From: Variovorax sp. PAMC28562
GTDB taxonomy: Bacteria; Pseudomonadota; Gammaproteobacteria; Burkholderiales; Burkholderiaceae_C
DNA length: 64,000 nucleotides
Direction: 5' to 3'
Assembly: GCF_014303735.1 (NCBI RefSeq)
Contig: NZ_CP060296.1
Coordinates: 1,127,501-1,191,500, forward strand
Position 1 is the stretch's first letter. Every line of letters begins with the position of its first letter. Below, piece by piece: positions 56,690-64,000 of the stretch. A program made the position numbers and the translations under genes. Under the pieces are notes generated by a model that was not told where the DNA came from, did no database searches, and was given only the letters and a program-made list of their open reading frames with translations.

Positions 56690-56901
56690 GGGAAGTGTGA
56701 CAGCGTTGATTTCGATTGATAACTATAGTCTCGGCGGACACCTTTTGCTGCGGTGCAGCATTCAACAAAGCTGCGATTGGTGAAAGCGTCCTACTTTGCA
56801 TTTGGAAACGTTCTCGTTGCGGGTGAAGCACTTCTCCAACGCCGCATCCAGGAGCCGAATCCGGACGAAACCTTCTACAAGGTTCGGTACGCGTACCGTT
56901 T

Positions 56902-58455
56902 CTAGACGGCGTGCTTGAGCCAATCCGTGGCAAGCGCCAAATCGTCCAACCACGCCTTGTAGGCCTGCTCGTGCTCGGCAGGGTCGCCGCGAAGCAATGC
57001 GGAAGGATGCAACGTCACCAGCACCTTGCGTCCGCGCGGACAGTCATGCCACTGGCCGCGCTCGCGCGTGACGGCGACGGGCCGGCCCAGTAATGCCTTG
57101 GCCGCTGTGGCACCGAGCGCAATCAAGGCACGCGGCTGAACCTGTTCGATCTCGCTTTCGAGCCAATGCAGACAGGCGGCAGCCTCGCGTTGAGTCGGCG
57201 TTTTGTGAATGCGCCGCTTGCCGCGAAGCTCGAACTTGAAGTGCTTGACCGCGTTGGTCACATAGAGCTGCTCGCGCGGCCAACCGAGCTGCGCGATGGC
57301 TTGATCGAACAAGCGCCCGGCAGGCCCGACGAACGGGCGACCACGCAGATCCTCTTGGTCGCCGGGCTGCTCTCCGACCACCATCAATGCAGCGTGGACC
57401 GGGCCTTCACCGAACACCGATTGCGTCGCGTGTTCACCGATGGGGCATTCACGGCACCGGTCGGTCGCCTTCTTGAGGGCGGTCAGCGCCTGCGCGGGGT
57501 GGGTAGCAGCAGTCGGCTCCGTGAAGGCGCCGCGACCAACGTCTTCTGGCCCCGCAATGCCCTCGTGCGGTGCATTCGATACCCTCGGCGCCACCTCACT
57601 TGCCAGGGGCACGATGCGCCGCGCAGGCTGCGTGGGCGCGGCTTCGACCATGCGCCCGCTACGTGCCATTGCGTCGGCCGCCAAGCCGCTGATGAGTTCG
57701 GCCTCCGGCAGGTTGTGCCAGTACTTGACCGGCATCTCCTTTTTCATCATCGCCATCTTGAGGCGCGCTGGATTGAAGATGTTGGCGTAGTAGGTGAGCC
57801 ACAGGGCTTCGCCCGCGTCGGGCGCGGGTGCATCACGACGCTCGCCGCCAGGGCCGAAGTGCAGGCGCTCGCCATCCCAGTGCACTGAACGCTCCGGCGT
57901 CAGGATGGCCCACTCCATCTGCGTAAAACGTCGCATGAAGAAAGGCGCCACGGCTTCGACGATGTGGTGATCGGGCTCGAACCACGCGACGTGCAACGGC
58001 GGCTTCCCCTCTCCGCGTTCAACGGTGCGAAAGCGCACGAAGGCTTTCATCTTGTGCATGTCGCGCCGCACCGATTGAGCCATGTGCTGCGCCTTGACAC
58101 GGCCTGCATCGAGCGGGTCGTGACGCAGCGCTGGCTCATGAACAAGTCTCCAGAGCAGGCTGTACAGCAGGCCGAAGCGAGCAGGGTCGTTGTGCAGGAT
58201 GACTGTTTCGCACAGCGTGACGAAAGACGACGGCACCACCAGGTTGATCGGACCATGCGCATGCGCTGCGACAAGTGGACTGGTCGGCGACACGTCGGAA
58301 TCCGAGAACAAATCTGCGGCGCCGCTTGCAGGCGTGTGCCATGCGACTTCTGCAGGAGAGATCAGTTTCGCAAGCAGCGCGCGGGCTTCGTTGCGAAAGC
58401 CCGGCCAGTCCGTTTCGCCTGCGAGTGTGATGTTCGTGACCGTGGGACCTGCCAT
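56902..58455 (-). CDS. udgX: DUF4130-UdgX fusion: uracil-DNA glycosylase family protein
   Basis: A 517-residue fusion. Residues 1-270 are a DUF4130 domain ('GLLYSLLWRLVHEPALRHD', 'PLHVAWFEPDHHIVEAVAPF', 'MPVKYWHNLPEAELI'). After a 60-residue linker, residues 320-515 are a family-4-like uracil-DNA glycosylase with an iron-sulphur cluster ('CRECPIGEHATQSVFGEGP'), 'VVGEQPGDQEDLRGRPFVGP' (motif A) and 'LRGKRRIHKTPTQREA'. The KRRIHKTP loop defines UdgX, whose His binds the abasic deoxyribose covalently. It is followed on the same strand by the radical SAM gene its family is usually paired with. Confidence 0.88.
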   Translation of the reverse strand: MAGPTVTNITLAGETDWPGFRNEARALLAKLISPAEVAWHTPASGAADLFSDSDVSPTSPLVAAHAHGPINLVVPSSFVTLCETVILHNDPARFGLLYSLLWRLVHEPALRHDPLDAGRVKAQHMAQSVRRDMHKMKAFVRFRTVERGEGKPPLHVAWFEPDHHIVEAVAPFFMRRFTQMEWAILTPERSVHWDGERLHFGPGGERRDAPAPDAGEALWLTYYANIFNPARLKMAMMKKEMPVKYWHNLPEAELISGLAADAMARSGRMVEAAPTQPARRIVPLASEVAPRVSNAPHEGIAGPEDVGRGAFTEPTAATHPAQALTALKKATDRCRECPIGEHATQSVFGEGPVHAALMVVGEQPGDQEDLRGRPFVGPAGRLFDQAIAQLGWPREQLYVTNAVKHFKFELRGKRRIHKTPTQREAAACLHWLESEIEQVQPRALIALGATAAKALLGRPVAVTRERGQWHDCPRGRKVLVTLHPSALLRGDPAEHEQAYKAWLDDLALATDWLKHAV

Positions 58456-58538
58456 GAGCCAAGGCTATGACGCAGCGGTCGCGGTCGATGTAGGGATTGA
58501 GCGCGCGCCATGGGCAGCGGTCACGCAACCACAGGCTC

Positions 58539-59816
58539 TCATGCGTCGAACAGCGAACCTTGCACGTGCGCGGGGCGCAACTGCGCCGCAAGCCGGTGAC
58601 TGGTGAGAGTGGGGTCGGGCCGATGATCGGCCGTCACGACGAAAGGCATCACTTTCTTGAGCGGCACATGCAGTCGCGAAAGATCGTCGCTGCGCAATTG
58701 CCGCACGCGCCGCGCGATGAGCAGCCGGTCGACCGCCTTCACGCCCAGGCCCGGCACGCGCAACAGCATGGCGCGCGGCGCCACATTGAGGTCCACCGGA
58801 AAGCGCTCGACATGCGCCAGCGCCCACGCCAGCTTGGGATCGACATCGAGCGCCAGCATGCCGCCTTGTGCTTTGGGCACGATCTCTTCGTGCGAAAACC
58901 CATAGAACCGCATCAACCAGTCGGCCTGATAGAGCCGGTGCTCACGCACCATCGGCGGCGACTTCAACGGCAGAGAAAACGAGGCATCCGGAATAGGGCT
59001 GAACGCCGAGTAGTACACCCGGCGCAAGCTGTAGGCGCCGTAGAGATTGGCGCTGGTCGACAGGATGGCGACGTCGTCGGCGGCGTCGGCACCGACGATC
59101 ATTTGCGTGCTCTGGCCCGCGGGCGCGAAGCGGGGCGGCTTGGCGCGGCGGGGTGTGGCGTTTGGCATCGAGACGATCGAGGTGACACTGCTGTCGCGTG
59201 CCGCACCTTTGGCGTCGTCGATGTGGACGGCCAGCCGCGCCATCGATCTGCGGATCGCCGTGCCGTCTTTCTCCGGTGCCAGCAATGCCAGGCCCTGCAG
59301 CGTCGGCAGTTCGATGTTGATGCTGAGCCGATCGGCATAACGGCCCGCTCTTTGCAGCAGCTCTGGCGACGCGTCGGGAATGGTCTTCAGATGAATGTAG
59401 CCGCGAAAGTCGTGGTCTTCGCGCAGCACGCGCGCGACCTCGACGACCTGCTCCATCGTGTAGTCGGGGCTCTGGATGATGCCGCTGGAAAGGAACAGGC
59501 CTTCGATGCAATTGCGGCGATAGAAGTCGAGCGTCAAGGTCACCACTTCGTTTACCGAAAAGCGCGCGCGCTGCACGTTGCTCGTCACGCGATTGACGCA
59601 GTACAAACAGTCGTACGTGCAGAAGTTGGTGAGCAGAATCTTGAGCAGCGAGATGCATCGGCCGTCAGGTGCATAGCTGTGGCAAATGCCGGAACCTTCG
59701 GTCGAGCCGATGCCTTTGCCGCCGACCGAATTGCGCTTGCTGGTGCCGCTCGATGAACACGAGGCGTCGTACTTGGCGGCGTCGGCCAGCACAGCGAGTT
59801 TCTGTTGAATATCCAC
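58539..59816 (-). CDS. Radical SAM protein, putative DNA modification/repair
   Basis: A 425-residue radical SAM enzyme. 'LTNFCTYDCLYCVNRVTSNV' holds the CxxxCxxC motif for the 4Fe-4S cluster, followed by 'LFLSSGIIQSPDYTMEQVVE' (GGE-like region). The C-terminus has a helix-hairpin-helix DNA-binding motif, 'LLRVPGLGVKAVDRLLIARR'. This combination matches the family annotated as putative DNA modification/repair radical SAM protein, typically beside the DUF4130 gene. Upstream of the DUF4130-UdgX gene by 83 bases. The reaction is unknown; binding of damaged DNA is a likely role. Confidence 0.87.
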   Translation of the reverse strand: MDIQQKLAVLADAAKYDASCSSSGTSKRNSVGGKGIGSTEGSGICHSYAPDGRCISLLKILLTNFCTYDCLYCVNRVTSNVQRARFSVNEVVTLTLDFYRRNCIEGLFLSSGIIQSPDYTMEQVVEVARVLREDHDFRGYIHLKTIPDASPELLQRAGRYADRLSINIELPTLQGLALLAPEKDGTAIRRSMARLAVHIDDAKGAARDSSVTSIVSMPNATPRRAKPPRFAPAGQSTQMIVGADAADDVAILSTSANLYGAYSLRRVYYSAFSPIPDASFSLPLKSPPMVREHRLYQADWLMRFYGFSHEEIVPKAQGGMLALDVDPKLAWALAHVERFPVDLNVAPRAMLLRVPGLGVKAVDRLLIARRVRQLRSDDLSRLHVPLKKVMPFVVTADHRPDPTLTSHRLAAQLRPAHVQGSLFDA

Positions 59817-59875
59817 TGGATGAATCTACAGTGGTTATCGAATTCAATCCATACCGTTCGTCTCGTCCGCCTGCC

Positions 59876-60892
59876 TCAAGCGGCTTGTTTTGACGCGGCC
59901 AGCTTCTTCGCGTTGAGTTCCATCAGCAGATACAGCGCCCCGGCGATCGCAAGCGGCGCCCAGTAGTACATCGCCCGATAACAAAGCACTGCCGCGATCA
60001 ATACGCTGTTGCCGAGCGGTGGCGAGAGCACGGCAATGAAGACCGCCTCGAGCACGCCGAGCCCGGCCGGTACACGCGACAGCAAGCCTGCCACGGCACC
60101 GATCAGCAACACGCCGAGCGCCATCGGAAAGCTCACCTTGCCGAGCAGCAGCACATACATGGTGGCGCCCATCACCGCCCAGTTGGCGCACGACATTGCC
60201 AGCTGCACCAGCGCGACGGGCAGCGCGGGCAATGCGATCTCGTGGTCGCGGATCGTCCACTCACGGCGTTTTGAAAACGCGCACAGCAGCAGGTACGCGA
60301 GCGCAATCAGCATCAGCACACCGCCGACCGCTCTCAACGCGGCCATCCCCAGATGCCATGTGTCCGGCAACTTGAGCGGCCAGAACAGAAAGGCCGTGCC
60401 CGCGAGCAGAAAGTAGCCGAGCCAGTTGGTCAGCATGCTGCTGCCGACGATGCGGGCGATGGTCGTCGGCTCGAGCCCTAGCCGCGAATACAAGCGAACG
60501 CGCATCCCCAGTGCACCGACCAGAGTTCCGAGGTTCAGGTTGAACGCATAACTTACGAAAGCGATGGCCATCACCGTTGCCGCCGGCAACTTGTGGCCGG
60601 TGTAGTGCCGGCCGACGAGATCGAAGGTGCTGTAGATCAGGTGACTCGACGCGGCCAGCGCGGCACCCAGCAGCAGCACGTGCAGCGGGTAGGCGCGCAG
60701 GGTCGTCATTACTTCCGACCAGTCGATGGACCGGGCCTGGACGACCAGCAGCGTGATGACGAAGGCCAGGAAGCCCAGCACCACGATGCGCTTGGCCCAA
60801 GGCCACCATGGCTTGCTCGTGATGTTGACGATCCATGATCGACGCGGAGGCATTGGCTGCGACCTGGTGGACCGGGCCGCGGCCGGGGTCAT
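59876..60892 (-). CDS. ybhN: Lysylphosphatidylglycerol synthase-like membrane protein (YbhN family)
   Basis: A 338-residue UPF0104 protein with about eight membrane helices. I use ATG 60892, which overlaps the clsB stop in ATGA, rather than the ATG at 60853; both give the same membrane part. Landmarks are 'SYAFNLNLGTLVGALGMRVR' and 'LSRVPAGLGVLEAVFIAVLS', as in the membrane half of MprF proteins but without the synthase domain. The family member in E. coli is encoded beside clsB and ybhP, as here. It may move or modify phospholipids. Confidence 0.87.
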   Translation of the reverse strand: MTPAAARSTRSQPMPPRRSWIVNITSKPWWPWAKRIVVLGFLAFVITLLVVQARSIDWSEVMTTLRAYPLHVLLLGAALAASSHLIYSTFDLVGRHYTGHKLPAATVMAIAFVSYAFNLNLGTLVGALGMRVRLYSRLGLEPTTIARIVGSSMLTNWLGYFLLAGTAFLFWPLKLPDTWHLGMAALRAVGGVLMLIALAYLLLCAFSKRREWTIRDHEIALPALPVALVQLAMSCANWAVMGATMYVLLLGKVSFPMALGVLLIGAVAGLLSRVPAGLGVLEAVFIAVLSPPLGNSVLIAAVLCYRAMYYWAPLAIAGALYLLMELNAKKLAASKQAA

Positions 60893-62145
60893 GCGGCTGT
60901 GTCCGTCTGCGTAGCGCCCGCCGTTGCGCTGCCGCTGCCTTGCGCACCGGACTCGACCCGTTGCAGGCGCGGCGCATGGCGCGGCAGCCAGCGAATCCAC
61001 GCGGGATACCAGCGCAGCAGGTGAAAGATGAAGAAGCTGCGCACCAGCCGCCATCCGCTCCACTCGGTAAGTTCCGATGTCTTGATCTGCTTGCAGCTCA
61101 GTGCGATCAGCGTGTCGAGTCGGTCGGCCAACACGCCGTTGAACTCACGGTCACGCACGATCACGTTGGCTTCCAGGTTGAGCGACAGGCTCAGAGGATC
61201 GAGGTTGCTCGAGCCGACCGTGCTCCAGCGATCGTCCATCACGGCGACCTTGCCATGCAGCGGTCGCTCGCAGTATTCGTAGACCCGCACCCCGGCATTC
61301 AGCAGGTGGTGATACAGCATGCTGGCGGCGGTCTTGACGATTGGCATATCGGGCTCGCCCTGCAGGATGAGCTTTACATCGACACCGCGCCGAGCGGCGC
61401 GCCGCATCTCCTGGATCAGGAGGTAGCCGGGAAAGAAGTACGCGTTGGCAATCACGACACGCTGCCTGGCCGCGCGAATCGCGGTGCGGTAGTGGCGCTC
61501 GATGTCGTTGGTATGACGCCGGTTGTCCCGGCTGACGAAGAGCACATCGGCCGTACCTGATGGTTGCGCAATGGTGACGTCCACATGTTCTTTCGCGGCC
61601 CGAAGCCGCCGCCTGAACCAGCCCGCACCTTTGCCACCCACCGCGATGGCGTGCAGCACGAAGCGATGGATTTCCACGACGATCGGACCCGTCAGCTCGA
61701 CCACATAGTCCTGCTTGGACTTGGGCCCGTGCGCGATCAGGTGATCGACCGCATAGTTGATGCCGCCGACGAAGGCGCGCGCCCTGTCGATGACGACGAG
61801 CTTTCTGTGCATGCGACGAAAGATGTTGAGTCGGTGCCCGAAGTACCGCTTGCCCGGATCGAAGACACGCACCCTGACGCCGACCGAGGTCAGCGACGCC
61901 ATGTACTCCGGCGACAGATCGGGTGAGCCGAAGCCGTCGATCATCAGGTCGACCTTGACGCCTCGGCTGGCGGCCGACACCAGCGCGTCACGCAGCCCCA
62001 GGCCGACTTCATCTTCAAACAGGATGAAGGTCTCGATGATCACTTCTCGCTCGGCCTTGGCAATGAGCTCGAAGACGCGCGGAAAAAACTCCTCGCCGTT
62101 TTCCAGCAACGCGATAGTGTTGCCGGCGATCCAATGCGCGCTCAT
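60889..62145 (-). CDS. clsB: Cardiolipin synthase B (phospholipase D superfamily)
   Basis: A 418-residue enzyme with two HKD motifs: 'MHRKLVVIDRARAFVGGINY' and 'LHGKVAVMDDRWSTVGSSNL', which make and resolve a phosphohistidine intermediate. It condenses phosphatidylglycerol with another phospholipid, giving cardiolipin on the inner membrane. No membrane helix at the N-terminus, which is typical of the ClsB group rather than ClsA. It overlaps the ybhN-like gene by 4 bases and follows the EEP gene by 17, forming the three-gene ybhP-clsB-ybhN order known from E. coli. Confidence 0.92.
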   Translation of the reverse strand: MSAHWIAGNTIALLENGEEFFPRVFELIAKAEREVIIETFILFEDEVGLGLRDALVSAASRGVKVDLMIDGFGSPDLSPEYMASLTSVGVRVRVFDPGKRYFGHRLNIFRRMHRKLVVIDRARAFVGGINYAVDHLIAHGPKSKQDYVVELTGPIVVEIHRFVLHAIAVGGKGAGWFRRRLRAAKEHVDVTIAQPSGTADVLFVSRDNRRHTNDIERHYRTAIRAARQRVVIANAYFFPGYLLIQEMRRAARRGVDVKLILQGEPDMPIVKTAASMLYHHLLNAGVRVYEYCERPLHGKVAVMDDRWSTVGSSNLDPLSLSLNLEANVIVRDREFNGVLADRLDTLIALSCKQIKTSELTEWSGWRLVRSFFIFHLLRWYPAWIRWLPRHAPRLQRVESGAQGSGSATAGATQTDTAA

Positions 62146-62162
62146 GGTTTGACCCCGATCGT

Positions 62163-62921
62163 TTACAGCGAGATGTCTGCGACCAGCGGCGCATGGTCGG
62201 ACAAATGCGACCAGGGCTTGCGCGGCAACACGATGGGCGAATGCACGCCGGCATTGCGCACATAGATACGGTCCAGTTGCAACACGGGAAAGCGTGCCGG
62301 AAACGTGCGCGCGGCGCTGCCATTGGCCTGCACGAAGACTTCGTGCAGCGCAGCGCCTTGTTCGAGGATTTCGTGCGCGCGGCCGCGCCAGTCGTTGAAG
62401 TCACCGGCAACGATCAGCGCCGCATCGGATGGCACTTCGTCTCGCACGATATGGCACAGCAGTTCGAGTTGCTTCTGACGATGTGCCTCGGCCAGACCCA
62501 GATGCGCACAGATGACATGCACATCGACCGGGCGACCCGGAAGGCGCAGCACGCAATGCAACAGGCCGCGTTTTTCCGGCCCGGTGATGGATACATCGTG
62601 GTTCTTGAAGTGCACGATCGGGAATTTGGAAAGCACCGCGTTGCCGTGATGTCCCTTGGGATACACCGCATTGCGGCCATAGGCAAATTGCGGCCACATG
62701 GTGTCCGCAAGGAATTCGTAGTGCGGTGCCTCGGGCCAGTTGTCGACTTTGCGCGAGTGCCGCGAATGCGTGCCCAGCACCTCCTGCAAAAACACGACGT
62801 CCGCGCCGACAGTCCGGACGGCATCGCGCAGCTCCGGCAGGATGAATTTGCGGTTGAGCGCAGTGAACCCTTTGTGGGTGTTCACTGTCATGACCTTGAG
62901 GGAAGTGGGTGCGGCTGTCAC
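62163..62921 (-). CDS. ybhP: Endonuclease/exonuclease/phosphatase family protein (YbhP-like)
   Basis: A 252-residue EEP-fold hydrolase. '[20 protein letters not shown]' opens the fold, 'VVFLQEVLG' has the metal-binding Glu, '[19 protein letters not shown]' carries the catalytic His, '[19 protein letters not shown]' the Asp-Asn pair and '[14 protein letters not shown]' the terminal SDH motif. The substrate is not known; DNA, nucleotide and phospholipid targets occur in this fold, and the operon with clsB favours a lipid-related phosphodiester. Confidence 0.88.
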   Translation of the reverse strand: MTAAPTSLKVMTVNTHKGFTALNRKFILPELRDAVRTVGADVVFLQEVLGTHSRHSRKVDNWPEAPHYEFLADTMWPQFAYGRNAVYPKGHHGNAVLSKFPIVHFKNHDVSITGPEKRGLLHCVLRLPGRPVDVHVICAHLGLAEAHRQKQLELLCHIVRDEVPSDAALIVAGDFNDWRGRAHEILEQGAALHEVFVQANGSAARTFPARFPVLQLDRIYVRNAGVHSPIVLPRKPWSHLSDHAPLVADISL

Positions 62922-63160
62922 AGATCTCAGTTGTAACGGTCACGCGCTCGATGGGCTGTAGGAACGCGCCACCTTCGCCCTCATTCCTTTCCGACCCTGA
63001 CAAAGCTTGGCGAAACCTTTCGTGCTCGCCCTCCTCGCTCCTACAACTCTGGCTGCTGCGCCCCGACACGGTGCGCGCCAACAGGGGCTACGGTGGAGCC
63101 AGAGCTTTTCGAGCGGAAGGGCTCATCCATCCATTCTGAAATTCAGTAAAGGACATCGCC

Positions 63161-63586
63161 ATGAAAAACCAACGTCTGTTATCCGTACTCACCGCCACCT
63201 TGTTGGGCGTCGGCAGCATCAGCGCAATGGCCCAGGACAAGCCTGCAGCACCGAATCCGTCCAAGGGCGGCGAAGGCAGCACGATCTCGCTCAAGAACGG
63301 TACGACCAACCCGCCTCAGCGACCTGACGGCACCGAACCGGTGTCGCGCGAAGCTGTGAAGGCAGAGACGCGCGCTGCTAACCGCGCGAAGACCATTCCA
63401 ACCGGAGAAGCGAGCACGATGGGCTCGATGACCAAGCAGCCCAACGAAACGATGCAGGCGACCGGTGACATGTCCCGCAAGGAAGTCAGCATGGCGGGGC
63501 GCAAGACCAAGCCGGTGCGTGGTGACAAGGTCGAACGTCCAGACGTTCCCACCAATCCAGCCGCAGGTGGCGGTACGCCGAAGTAA
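63161..63586 (+). CDS. Small secreted protein, DUF4148-like
   Basis: A 141-residue precursor. The signal peptide (about 1-25, 'LLSVLTATLLGVGSISAMAQ') is clear. The mature protein is polar and disordered-looking, with 'EPVSREAVKAETRAANRAKT' and 'IPTGEAS', which resembles the DUF4148 motif of Burkholderiales, and ends in Pro/Gly-rich sequence. No enzyme motif. It is closed by a bidirectional terminator. Function unknown. Confidence 0.65.
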   Translation: MKNQRLLSVLTATLLGVGSISAMAQDKPAAPNPSKGGEGSTISLKNGTTNPPQRPDGTEPVSREAVKAETRAANRAKTIPTGEASTMGSMTKQPNETMQATGDMSRKEVSMAGRKTKPVRGDKVERPDVPTNPAAGGGTPK

Positions 63587-63610
63587 TTCAGTGCTCGCCT
63601 GAGGCAAAAC

Positions 63611-63646
63611 AAAAGCCCGTAGCGCGATGAGCGCCACGGGCTTTTT
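63611..63646. terminator. Bidirectional intrinsic terminator
   Basis: AAAAGCCCGT (63611-63620) pairs with ACGGGCTTTT (63636-63645), enclosing a smaller GCGC hairpin, with A-run and T-run on the two sides. It separates the convergent DUF4148-like and LTXXQ genes. Confidence 0.85.
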
Positions 63647-63689
63647 ATTGACGTCGAGGCTGAGCTTTTATGCACTCAGCGTCGATGGC

Positions 63690-64000
63690 TCATCCCTTGA
63701 CAGGAGGCGGCGCGCGATGGGCATCCGGGCCGCCCTGACCGTGGTGACCGCGGTGACCGTCATGGCCCATGTGCGCAGTTTCCGCATCGAAGGTTTTTTG
63801 CTGTTCGGGATTCAGGCCCGCGTAGAAGGTCTTCGTTGCTTCCGCCCGCTTCGCGAACATGGCGGTGCGTTCGCTCTGACGGGCTTGCATGCGCTCGAGA
63901 CGCTGCGGCGTTGTCAGCTTGGCAAACTCAGCGCGGTCGGTCCGCTGTGGTGGTGGGCCTGCAGGGGGCTGCGTCGATGCGGTGAAGTTGGTCCAGGCAG
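63690..64000 (-). CDS. Periplasmic LTXXQ (Spy/CpxP-like) protein, C-terminal part
   Basis: The reading frame is open from the right edge of the window to the stop at 63690-63692, giving about 102 residues. 'KLTTPQRLERMQARQSERTA' is the LTXXQ motif region of the Spy/CpxP family, with 'FYAGLNPEQQKTFDAET' following as the second repeat. The end is His/Gly-rich ('GHDGHRGHHGQGGPDAHR'), a possible metal-binding tail. The start is beyond the window; the preceding Pro/Gln-rich segment suggests a longer N-terminus. Confidence 0.75.
   Translation of the reverse strand, partial: AWTNFTASTQPPAGPPPQRTDRAEFAKLTTPQRLERMQARQSERTAMFAKRAEATKTFYAGLNPEQQKTFDAETAHMGHDGHRGHHGQGGPDAHRAPPPVKG

Overview
The window is chromosomal DNA from a high-GC betaproteobacterium, most likely a Comamonadaceae member close to Variovorax or Acidovorax. 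This rests on the rpmH-rnpA-yidD-yidC-mnmE / dnaA-dnaN-gyrB arrangement, the metX-metW pair, an AmgK-type kinase divergent from lptD, and a palindromic GC-rich repeat inside metX of a kind I associate with that family. No rRNA, tRNA, CRISPR array, IS element or prophage was recognised. Every ordinary gene is dense and of high GC; assignments are from reading motifs, not from database searches.

Layout. 1-202 is the 3' end of an aminopeptidase P gene. 204-8082 is a sugar or polyol uptake and phosphorylation locus: a LacI-family repressor divergent from permease, binding protein, double ATPase, second permease, and a two-subunit dihydroxyacetone-kinase-like pair (DhaK/DhaL), ending in a remnant of a 3-hydroxyisobutyrate-dehydrogenase-family gene. 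8110-14072 (minus) is a compact five-gene operon: SPFH/SHOCT protein, double zinc-ribbon DUF4178 protein, DUF350 membrane protein, membrane-anchored spermidine-synthase-like protein, and a Tat-exported FAD amine-oxidase-like lipoprotein. This is the least understood multigene system here. 14263-17727 holds maeB and a secreted barnase-type RNase followed by a barstar-type inhibitor.

17978-24643 is outer-membrane biogenesis and rRNA modification (lptD-surA-rsmA one way, amgK-rsmE the other). 24675-32728 holds two M20 peptidases, a YidB-like protein, a DUF72 protein, a bactofilin, hydroxypyruvate isomerase and metX-metW. 33110-38697 holds a glycine-rich RRM protein, an SDR, lptC-kdsC-kdsD and a KefB-type antiporter. 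38714-41263 is a trio of little-known genes: two zinc-ribbon membrane proteins and a lone cNMP-binding-domain protein.

41350-51222 is the replication-origin region. mnmE, yidC, yidD, rnpA and rpmH read leftward; dnaA, dnaN and gyrB read rightward. The dnaA-dnaN gap carries a DnaA-box, GC-palindrome, four CTA trinucleotides and an AT-rich run, the arrangement expected of a basal unwinding region. 51461-64000 carries secreted or envelope proteins around corA, a metallophosphoesterase, a phasin, a DUF4130-UdgX DNA glycosylase next to its partner-type radical SAM protein, a ybhP-clsB-ybhN-like phospholipid operon, and two small periplasmic proteins, the last running off the end.
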